NCBI GenBank assembly: GCA_948470475.1
Contig: OX419344.1
Coordinates: 12,729,804 to 12,793,803, forward strand
DNA length: 64,000 nucleotides
DNA from: Galaxea fascicularis
Taxonomy: Eukaryota > Cnidaria > Anthozoa > Scleractinia > Euphylliidae
Reading direction: 5' to 3'
Part shown: piece after piece, positions 1 to 11,660 of the stretch
Layout: each line of letters starts with the position of its first letter
Numbering within the stretch: position 1 is the stretch's first letter
The notes under the pieces: generated by a model
The model's input: the letters and a program-made list of their open reading frames with translations, nothing else
Databases searched by the model: none
Told to the model about the DNA's origin: nothing
Position numbers and translations under genes: made by a program

Positions 1-239
1 TGACTGTACATTGGTGTACATGATTGGAAGGTCAACTTATTTGCATTCAAATTTGAGAAACCAGGTAATCTGTTCATCTTAGCATTAATGAAGCACAATG
101 TGAAAACAGAAGTGAGATCTATGGTTAACTGGAATTAAGATTGATTTGAATCTAAACTGCAGAAGAGTTAGATGTATTTCAGTTTGAATACAAATTCAGT
201 CTATGATTACTTAGTTCAATACTGAATATTTACAATGTA

Positions 240-301
<62 letters not shown>

Positions 302-1133
302 GCACTTTTTCACGCATAATTATCATTTCACAATATAAGGTTGAGAGAATGCACAAAATATGAGAGCTTAATACACTGCAGTGTTCTACTTTGACCAATT
401 TACAACAGTAAAATAATACAGTGAAAAGCAGAGAAAGAAGTGATGGGCTAAAGAAACTCATTGATTTGTTTGTGTTCATTAGATTTGAGTTTTTAAGTGA
501 GAGAATTAAAAATGAACACACTATTAAACTGAACAAGCAGAAAATTCTGAAACAGTTAATGTGATTTCCACTCAACAAAACATTTATTTGGCTCAGAAGT
601 TGTGGAACTGAATTTTCACCATAACAGGACGATAATTTCTTGATTTTATTGCTACCAAGAAACTCTGAGATGTTCCTGTATCCTTATTTTGAAATTGCAA
701 AGGTTTGTTTTTAATGGAAAATTGATTTTGGTACAATGCAAGCCCAAAAAATAGCCCATTTACCTTTCCATCTCATCAAATAAAATAAGCAACATTTTGC
801 TGCCTCAATTCAGTTACTCGCATTTCCAAACTTGCTTTGGTTCTTTTTATTGAATTGTGAATAATTGCTAGCATGTGCCTTCAGCCAGTGTGTTTGCCAT
901 TGATTGAACCAGTGGCGTTCACACAAATCAAATCAGTGAGTTCACTAATCGAACCACTTGTAAACTTATCGAACAATGAGTTCTCTTACCTTGCATGAGT
1001 CAGCTAGCGTGCTGTAGAGTTCATCCTGCATGAACACCTATAGACATCTTGTTTATTAATGACATCTTTCAGGTTTCACTAACCTTAAGTATTTATTGGA
1101 CTGAACAATGAGTCTGCTTTAATTATTTTACAG
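1..1133. other. No recognisable exon; intron or upstream sequence
   Basis: AT-rich sequence with no open stretch that resembles a protein. It contains an (ATT)n microsatellite and ends in a 3' splice acceptor at 1131-1133 before the first recognisable exon. It is probably intron of the TBRG1-like gene, because that exon opens in mid-protein. Confidence 0.5.
241..301. repeat. (ATT)n microsatellite
   Basis: About 20 uninterrupted TTA/ATT triplets, directly visible. A second run of the complementary triplet lies at 8743-8793. Confidence 0.95.
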
Positions 1134-4100
1134 CGTGTTTTACTTCAGAATGGAGGGAAGTTACATGTCAAAGATATTGCTGATGGAATTGTTGAAAGTG
1201 GCCTTATACCACCCAGGTTAGTGCTGATACAGGCAAACCACCACTTGCAGACACCTTGTGACACCTACAATGTATTCAATGAAATGTATACTGGCATTTG
1301 TATTTTTTGTGATGGTGTGCCTGTTTGATTAATTGCAGGTCAAAGGCCCTGAATAGTTTGGAAGCAATTTTATATCGTGAGGTACATGGATGATATATGG
1401 AGACTAATTTATTGATATTAAATCATGGCATAACATTTTTTATCCTTTCATATGATGGCATAACTGAATGAACATGTGTTAGGCAGGCAAAACTTTTATT
1501 ATATCCTACAGGTGTATACCATTGGTAATGCTTTATTTTGCTTTAAATAAGAGTTTTTACATCGTTTGGATAAATTTGTTAACAGACTTTCCGTGAAGAA
1601 TCAAGATTCAAAAGAATTGATAACCATTTTGGATGGTTTGCTTTAATGGTGAGGAATCAAGGCTTCATTACATTGTATGTATGCTGTATGTCATTTTAAC
1701 GTGTTTACCAAGGATTTACATTGTATTGATAACTGAAATGAAACAAAATGAACTGAAAACTGGATTTTATAACTTTGAACTCTATGCTGGTCCACAGGAG
1801 GTTGACATTGAAGATGATGATGATGATGACTCCATGGACAATGAGACAACTGAAGGAGATGACCAGGTAATGCCAGAGCATGCTTGACTGTGGGTTGGTT
1901 CTTCCATGGTTCTGTCCAATGTTGTTTGCAAGAAATGTATTACATGTAGTCACCAAATCGAGAAACAGTACAGTCATGTTTCCTTTCTCGTGCGCCTGAT
2001 TAACCTCTGAAATAAATTATAGTAAATATAGTGTATCATACTAACCTTGTTTTATCAGTCCGTACTGTAAGTTACAGATCCTCATTTTTCCCGTTGATTT
2101 ATGGCCTGTGCACTTCGTGCTTGGGCCATAAGTAAACTTACAGCACGGACCTCAAACTCGGTTAGTAAGAGGTTTCCCAGAGGCAAAATGACTGCTTCTC
2201 ATAAATTACATTGTTATATAGCTGGCATTTTTCCTGCTACAGCACACCCATTCATTGGCTAGTTCTTGGTCACATGACATCTAACAATGAAACTGTTTAC
2301 CACCAGTGGGCAAAATTGTGAAAACTATGACGTCAAATGGGAAACAGTTCACTGTTACCAGCAAAAATGAAGGTGGCCTGATGTTTCCGCTGGAATTTCA
2401 GTGTTTTTTTTTAATAATTTGCTTTTGTTTTTGTTTTCCACTGGTTTGATCCATTTGTTTTGCGACAATGTATACATTTCAACCTGGTTTGATTCTCAAT
2501 TTCCTTTGTCTCCTAACCCTAATTGTTCATGATCAGTAAATAGTAATAACGAAATTCATTTAACCTGAAATTCACTTTGAAGTACAACATTTCCATGGGT
2601 TTAATGTGTTCTTCTGAATCCTTTCTGAATGAGTGTACAATGTATGTTCACACAACTTTATAAAACTCAGAGTAGGGTACTCTGGAATGGTTATGCAATT
2701 TTGACTTTCTTTTGAACTACAACTTTTCAGTCTGTTAGAACTGTTGCGTCTAAACATCCTGTTGATTACAAAAGGAAATACATTGGATTGAAAAGAACAA
2801 TCAAGCAACTGGTGTTTGTAAGTTTTCTTGTTTAAATTTTTTGATAACTTGATATTAAGATAGTTTATGGAGCAAGGGTCAAAGAATGAGAATGGCAAAC
2901 ACTCACCAATTTTAGTTTTGAAAACTTTCTTTTGGACAGGATCGTCCTTGAACAGTTACTCACTGAGTGTGAGTGAATCAGTCTTCATTTGATTTGAGTT
3001 ACTCACGGAATAACTCATACACATTATACTGTATACTAACTGTTCGAAGAAAGACTGAAGCTTTCACAACTGTACATCTATCTGTAAGAAGCATTTACTA
3101 GCCCGCCAGATGTGCAGTATCAGGGTTTTAAAAGGAGTGTATGGATGCAAGTTTCCAAGGCTTTTCATACTCTGCATAGTAACTGTTAGACTGTCACTGC
3201 TTAATCCTAAAAGTGATCAGCATCAAATTTCTCCTTGTAATGTCAATGCTTTATAAATCAGAGTAGTCGTGAGAATTAAGGACAGGATCACTCAAGATTC
3301 ATTTTCTTGATATTTTAACAACTTCTCCCCACTACTTCCATAGGAAATGTTTAGGGGCAACAAGTGAGAAATTAAATTTTGATCTTGGGGTTTAAATGGC
3401 TAACTGAGCAGCCTTTCAATAAGCACTGTCGCCTACTTCAAGGATTGTTGGTCTCTTGAACAAAAAATTAATTTTGTTAACCTGAACTTACCAATCCCCT
3501 CTTTGTTTGTTTTTTTTTTCAAAAAAAGCCTTAGTTAGCTCCTTGACTAATGCATGCAGCTGTTGGTTAAATTGATGGCATCGCATAAAAATCAAACTGT
3601 ATATTGTTCACTGTTATCACAGGTTTCATATATGATCAAGGTTATTTTCTGCACTTTAGTGACCCTTTGACCTCCTTTTCCTTTTTTTAAGAATGACCAA
3701 AAGGTCTTTTGTTGTCTTTTGTTAAATAAAAATCTTTATTTTGTATTTATTTATTTATTTATTTTTGCAGGAAAATGGAGCCCTAAGTGATGAAATTACG
3801 CGAGCTGAGTCAAAGCTTCAGCGGGCAAAAGTTGAGAGGAAGTAAGAAGTGTCGCTTTGTGTTTTGTCAGAAGACGGCGGTTTGTTGAATTTTTTGTGTC
3901 TCTTCATGAAGGGTTGCAACACCAACAAAGAAATACAAAGTTGTGGTCGCACTTCTACAGAAATAAGAATGTAGAAACTAACTTTGTTCCAGTAGGGATG
4001 TAACTTGCCATTACGTGAACCCTTTGAAACAAAATAACGTGTTTGAAAAGATTCCTTTTTTTTATGAATCTACATGTAAGAAAAGCTGCTGTCTTACACC

Positions 4101-7100
4101 ATTTACCTTCAAGCACAAAGGCTTTCAAGCTGATTGTGTTTTCCTGAAACAATGTACCAGATTCATGGAAAAGAAAAAAATTTGGCTAAATGTTCTGTGT
4201 TGGTCTAAAGTGCCCAATTCAAAGTTTTATTTTTCTTTAATTTAATGATGTGGTTACTGTGACCCCTGTGGAAGTTCTTTGCAGCAAATTAATTAATTAG
4301 AAAAGACTACATGTAGGTTTGAGGTTCAGAATACCTTGACATAGCACATGGCGAACTAATGTGATCCTTAAAGTGTTGCATGACTGTTTTAACATGCGAC
4401 TGTGTTGTGTGCCTGTGTTCACCAGTGACTGTTTTCCCATGGGGGGTCACGTGTTTGGGATCTCCTGAGGATTTTTAGAGCCGCTGGTTACTCCTCATCT
4501 ATTGTGGGTCATTGACTGTTGCAGATTCATTCTCAAGAGATTGTTTCAGTATCAAGCCGCTGCTGAGGCTGGAGTGTTCCAGGCATCCCCTTATGGTCCC
4601 TTCCCTCCTGAAATTCTGCCACCAGTTGTGCTTCCTCCTTATACAATGGACAAAGTCAAAGCACCAAAGGTCAAGGCTAAGAGAGCTCCAGCAAAACCAA
4701 AGACAGACAAGGAGCCCAAGCCAGCCACTGGAGCAGCAGCAAAAACTCAGAAGCCTGCTGCAGACAGTACAGGTTTGTATTTAAACAACTTCAAGGTCAA
4801 AAGTCCTGTTAGTACATTTAAACATTATTTTTTCTTTAAAGTTCCTTGGGTGATTGGTGTTTGTGATCAACATTTTTCTGTATTGAATGGGAGTATCTAT
4901 ATAGTTCATAGTACCTACCTGTAACTGTGGAAGATGGGGCTGAATCATTTTCATGTACTGATTTACAGTTGCGACTGAACTCAGTGGATTTAACCACTAC
5001 ACTGTCCAGCTGTACCATATGGCTTTGACAGTTTTCTCCTGAAAAGAGGGATGGTGCTACACTACACTTGGCATTGGGTTTAAAGGTCAACAGTTTGATT
5101 CTGATCCTGATCTCCAAACCATGTTTCTTGTAAAGGAAACATCCGTGTTGTTTCTCTTCACCCAGGTCTTAAACACCTACAGTGCTTGTAGCTGCATGTA
5201 CATGTACATACATGCCATAGTGTGAAAAGTATAGTAGTTACTGACAGCCATCCCATCCACCTAGAATTAGCCATATTCTTTCGACAAAATCTGTTGCTAT
5301 TTCATGTTTTAGAAACTCCTTGTTGCTGAAGTCTGAAGCTCCACACATGCCTTGATGTGAACCCACATGTACCACACTCAGTGTCACAAGAAACACCTTC
5401 CTGGAATCCTTGCTAGGAAATTCCTTAAAATAATGAAAGCATTATTTTCTCTTGGGACCCTGGAAATTTCGCCTTAGCGTTCTTACCATTATTGTCACGA
5501 TTTTCTCGTATTGTTTCTATGTAAATATTTAGAGTTTTAGTCAGTACCTCATTAGCATTTTTACAATTTTATTATTATATAAGCGCGTCTTAAACAAATT
5601 TTATCCTTCAACTTGAGAATGACGGTTGATCGGTCGAAACGTCGTTGCTTTTTAACGTTAGCTTTTTATCGTGAAATCCGTTTTTGTCTTTGTTCCCTTT
5701 AAGGATCTAAAGATGTGGTGAAGGAGAAGCCAGTTAAACCAGAGAAAAAGAAGCCTGCAAAACCAAAGAAACCAAAAACAGTTCCTGAAAACACCCAACC
5801 TACCACAGTGACAAATGCAGCACCAAAACGTGAGTGAATGAAAAACACTGGTAAATTATGCTGTTGTAAAGTGCACTGGGACTGTAAGAATGCATTTGTT
5901 AATGTAATGGGAGTTTATCATGCACATACCAAACTCTAGAACAGAAAACTTGGACTCAAGAGTATTGGTTGCCGTACATGTACAGTGGACTATTATAGTC
6001 TTCTTCTTATCCATGGATAGAGCTTTAGTCTACAGTAAACTCTCTTTGAGACAGACACCTTAACTCTTTAAAATGTAACTGTGATCAGCATCAAATTTCT
6101 CCTTGTAATATGAACCGAGACCTTGATTTTTCTTAATATCACAAAAACCGAATCTAAAATTTGTTTTATTAGATCTAGATAGTAGCAGACATGTTGCGAT
6201 TTCTACAAACAACACAACGTTTTTTAAAAACATTTTTGGACAGAGTCTTCTGTCATCTTTAGTTAAATTACAAAGTACAGAGTTGAATATATGGTGTGTG
6301 CAAAATGCTAATTAACTATAAGAACAAAAGAAAACATGACTTTGTAAAACATTACAAAGAAAGTTTTGAATTAATAATTATGATAAAGTTGGTGATTTAG
6401 TGTAGGTTTTTCCCACTGAATATGAATAGCTTCTTCTATCTTAAGCTGGAAGGTGGTGGAAGCGTGATCTAAGATACTAAAACAGTCATTTGAACATAAA
6501 GTGCGGCATTGCTGATAATTTTGTAGGTGTTTGAAAATGTGACTTTACACCATTTTATTAGACATAAAAGGGAAAAAAATTGTCACGACAGTACACATCC
6601 ACCTGCAAACCTGGACTTCACCGATGGCAAGCCACATAAAGTGCGCGCTTGACATGATTATCCTAAGAAATCATACACCGCACTCATGCATGCCATGATT
6701 ACCAGTGACCTTGAGTGTCCTTGACATGATTATTGTATAATCTGTAGCTAGATGTTGTCACAGGCGCTGATTTCAAAAACTCACTGTACGCTTTCGGCCT
6801 GCCAGAAAAGAGATAGCGGGTTCAATGTATAACAACTGTTAATTAAGTGTAGAAGCGTTCCTTGAACTAATCACTTATCATAAGTTGTTCTAAGGCTGGC
6901 CTGTATTGTTGATTTGTCACAGCTGTACCAGGGACTTCCCCAGGGATCCCACCAGTTAAGCCCAAGAGAAAGAAGCCAGGAACAGCTGTGAAAAGAAAAG
7001 TTCAGCCCATCGCAGTGGATGCCAAAGGTAGTCATACCGGAAGAAAGTTTACATTAATAATAATCGTTCTAGATGAACACGAGTGTTCTACTAATTGGGG

Positions 7101-8739
7101 AGACTGTAAATCAAATAAACTCTAAATCAAATGTTGGTTTTTGAGGAGAGGGGAAAACCGGAGTACCCGGAGAAAAACCTCTCGGAGAAGAGTAGAGAAC
7201 CAACAAACTCAGCCCAGTTATGAGGCCGAGTCCGGGAATCACATTGGTGGAAGACGAGCGCTCTCACCACTGCGCCAACCCTGCTACCACAAAAAAGCAG
7301 TGTCATTCAAAAGTGGAATTGACCTTGAATACTCTCTACACCTTTCGGCCTCTGTAGCAGAAAACCATTTCCCGGGGCGACTGTTCACTGTAATAAATAT
7401 TTACCGATGGAGCCGGGTTGTACATGTGTTGTTGTATCTCGCTTTGTTACCTTTTTAAACTAACATTTTTGCTGCCCTTGAGGGTTGGAACTGAATATAG
7501 TGCAAGTGTATCAAATAAACGTTTATTTTTTCCGTAGTATCTTCTACCCTTCAGTACAGCTCTCTAAGTAGACTTTCTCCGGTGTCTTTTGCACATTAGA
7601 AAATGACTGAAAACCATAATTATTTTTGTTGCCCACAGAAATCAATTTTTCCCCAGCGAGACTGACCATGGTTGTAAAATTTTTGCGGCATAAAAAATGA
7701 CAAGTGTTTTCAATGCACTGTCTGTTTTCTTTTTACCAGGTAAACCCATCTTTCCCATCGCTCTGGGAGGTCTTACAGTACACAGTCTTGGCGAGGCGAG
7801 TCAACTTTCTTAAACTTAAGGAATTCAGCATGCCATTAATTCAGTAGCGGTGCATGTGTTTTCTGATAACACACCGATTAATGACCTCAAGACGTTATAA
7901 GAACAAAGAAGTACGCGACGAACCAAAGGCGAGTAGCGCGACTGAGGTCCTGAACGCGTTTTGGCGTCCTCCGTGCGTTATCAGAGAACACACGCACTGA
8001 TTGCAAATTCCTGTAGACCAATCAAAATGCGAGGATTACACCGTCTATTGCATAATTCGCGATGAATTCTATCTGTGACTTATTTCACCTGCTACAGTAT
8101 TCTAGGCCGAGAGAAGGAAATGGTAGAGTTTTACCTACTCTTTTCGGCGTCTATAACATCGATCGCTGTTAACAACAACAAACTCAGCCCATTTATGACG
8201 CCGAGTCCGGGAATCGAACCCGGGACACATTAGGCGAGCGCTCTCACCACTGCGCCTACCCGTCTCCCCCAAGAAGTTATGATTAGTTCATACCACCATG
8301 AGATAACTCGAGATAGCGCAGATCGGATCAATGCCAGTATCTGGGCAACTACGCACCCACCCCTCCCCTAACCCAACATTAACACTAAGGTATTAACTTG
8401 TTATAACTTGTTGGGTTGGGGGAGGGGTAGGCACACAGTTGCCTATATCAGTACTGACACCCACCACCAGGGTTCTGACCCTCCCCAAGAATTTTTTGAC
8501 TGTGAATACTAGCGTGCTCAACCGGTGTCTGATATTTTGCAGATTGTTCATGAACGTCCTGGTTTTCATTCGGAGCGTTACATTTGGCCTGTTGGATACT
8601 GTAGCTCAAGGACGTATCCCAGTATGAAGAACCCGGAGAACAAGTGCATTTACACGTGTAAGATTCTAGATGGAGGGTTCGGCCCGCAGGTATGGAAACA
8701 TTACAAAACACGCAAAAAACTGACAAAAAAATACTGACG

Positions 8740-8795
<56 letters not shown>

Positions 8796-10648
8796 CATGT
8801 TTATAGTGAAAGTGCATTTAGCTAAGCAGCTAGTTTACAGGCACTCCATTTAAATTCCAAGAAACAAATAATTGAAATAAACATAATATGATAAGAATCC
8901 CATCTGGCCGGAGGCAAACCAGTTGGCTATTTACAAGGATGACCGATTAACCTCAGAGATATTATTATAAATATCTCACTAAACTCATTTTCTCGGTCCG
9001 TAGTGTAAATTACGGATCCTCGTTTTTTCCGCGTTGATTAATGGCCCGCGGGCCATTAGTTAACGGGTAAAAACTCGGTCCGTAACTTACAGTACGGACC
9101 TCGAACTCGGTTACTAAGAGGTAAAAGTTTGAAGGGTTCAAATCGCTAAAGTAGTTTTCCCAAGAATGTAGAAGTGTGTTTTTGTTTGAATGAGCAGGAT
9201 GGTTATTGGTCGCAACTTGTAATTTTTTTTTTCAATTTTTCCCCTTGTTTCCTGGAAAAATCGCGAAAATTGCTTTTTGTTCCCTTACGTCAAAATCACC
9301 TCACCGCGTCGCGTGCAGGTGACAGGTTACATGTACTTAACTATCCAGATAACAGACATCGCCTTTGACGTTTGTGATCATGATTTGAGTGTTTTTATCA
9401 CGGTGGGATATCAACCCGAAACTTCCCATCTCACAACCTGACTCACTGGGAACTAAATAATTTTATACACGTCATAGAAAATACAGTCAATCAGAATCCA
9501 GGGAAGCCGTTGTGTATGAAATTCGTCGGTATATCACCCTATCTTACCATCGTGCACTGCATTGATAGTATAGGGCTGTGTATTTTCTATGACATGCTAT
9601 ATAAATGTTATGCAGAGATTTCTCATGATACGTACCACCTACTAACCGAGTTCGAGGTCCGTACGATAAGTTACGGACCGAGTTTTTTTGGAAAAAACAA
9701 GGATCCGTAATTTACAGTACGGACCGAGAAAACGAAGTTAGTAGATATTTATTAAACCTCTGAGGTTAATCGGGCGCGCGGGAAAGGAAACTTTCAAATT
9801 TTGCGGGCGCTACTGTAGAATACGGCCTGCAAAATTCACCAGTCACAGCGTGCGTACTAACTGAGTGATGTAATAACATGGAATATCTCTTGTGTCACTT
9901 GTGGTTTCTTTACATACACACTCGTTCCAAATGCTTGTGTGTATGCAAAGAAAATACAAGTGACCTGTGATGATATATTCCATGGTATACCACTCGAAGG
10001 CACTACATATAAACTAGTATACAGCACATCCATAGAAGAAACTCAGTCATTCGATATGTTATGGTTTGCTAGGCCTTGATTGCTATTAGTGTGACTTGTG
10101 TATTTGATTGATCGTAGTTTGAGATGTGCCCGGAGGATGACCCCGATCACCCAATCATCGCTTCCTCTGCTACCGCCTGTCACTGTGTGGTACTTAAGGC
10201 TGTCAATAAGGCCAGGTACATGATATTTGTTTTTTCAGTTAATTCGTGTTGCCTTTGTTGGTCTCATTCAGTAAGCATAACGAAATCGTCTGTAACGAAA
10301 GGCAAAGAATAACGAACCTTCATGAAGCAGTACACCAAGATGTTCAGCAATGACTATTTACGTCTTTTTTCTGTATTGTATCTGAAAATGAGTACACAAT
10401 TTCAGATATACAGCATGTTGGGGCACTTGACAGTCACATTTTTGACTACTTCGTTTCAGTGACACATTTGCCAGCATGAAGAGGTCATAATGAAATGGGA
10501 GGTTCTCACAAGAACAATACAGAGGATAACACTCGAGTCCAGCTTTGATTTGCTCAGACCTTGAATAGTATATGGATGTTTTAATGCACCATCTATATCA
10601 CGGGTTATTTGAAATAATCCTCTGTCTTCACCCTATAGCATGACATGA

Positions 10649-10680
<32 letters not shown>

Positions 10681-11627
10681 AGAATATTAATAATAAAGAA
10701 AAGAAAAAAAAGAAGACATTTTTGCATTTTCGTTCCTAACAGGGGTAGGGACGCTTCCAACACTGGTTCAGGCCCAGAGTTCTTCGGTTTCTCTCATCCA
10801 ACCATACAGTACTTAATCCAAAGTTTGCCGGGAGCACGAAAGTGTACGAAGTACCAGTGGGTCAAATTTGAATTGCCAAAACCGCCAAGCAAGCAAGGTT
10901 GGTTGTTTACCCTCTTTTTTTATGACAATATTGTTTTTCCAGCCCAGGCTGAAGATTCTTAATTTTCTGCCAATTTTAGGCTGAAAATATTCATGTGTAT
11001 ATTCTTAGAATATGAAGCCTGATATGACACACCTCACTTCTTGCAGAAATGTTATTAGTTAGTTCTAGTGCTATTTTTGTTTTTGTTTTTGGCTGGTTTT
11101 GCTGTTTAGGAAAAGGAAGAATTTTATTACGGTTTTGTTAGAAACGCATATTGTATTGTATTGTATTGTATTTACAAATTTGAACCAGACAAAATTATAC
11201 TCTTTTCCAAATCGCAGCCTCGGGTTTATTCTTAATTTTTCTTTGCAAATTTCAGCCTCGATATTCTTATAGGATATATTCTTATAAGTAATGGTAATAG
11301 GACTGAGTGGAGTCCAATTCGATCTGTAATCATATGAGTGATAACAAAATCGGACGACCGCGCAGCGGGAGTCTGAATTGTTTATCACGAGTATGATTAC
11401 AGACCAAATTGGATGACACGAAGTCATTACCAATTAAACATAAAAATTACGATTTCCGAGAAACGAAGAAGACACTCGTTTGGTCTGTTGGCATAAACAT
11501 TTGTGCCATAGGATAAACAAAATCACTACTGCTTTATAAATACTGTCATTGTTCAAGGGAAAAAATATCCACTTTGAAGAAAGCCCCAATTCAGGAGGCT
11601 GTACACTGGTGATTGAAACCAAGGTTG

Positions 11628-11660
<33 letters not shown>

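Larger units (their letters stand above)
7796..8542 (+). other. GC-AG intron splitting the FYRN domain
   Basis: The upstream exon ends ..CTTGGCGAG and the intron opens GCGAGT rather than GTRAGT. The acceptor TTTTGCAG precedes ATTGTTCATG. Only this junction keeps the FYRN reading (GLTVHSLGE then IVHERPGF). Using the GT four bases further on would shift the frame. Confidence 0.75.

Noticed and set aside
8448..8798. Membrane protein with a leucine run on the minus strand
   Set aside because: The leucine run is a translated TAA/TTA microsatellite opposite a FYRN exon.
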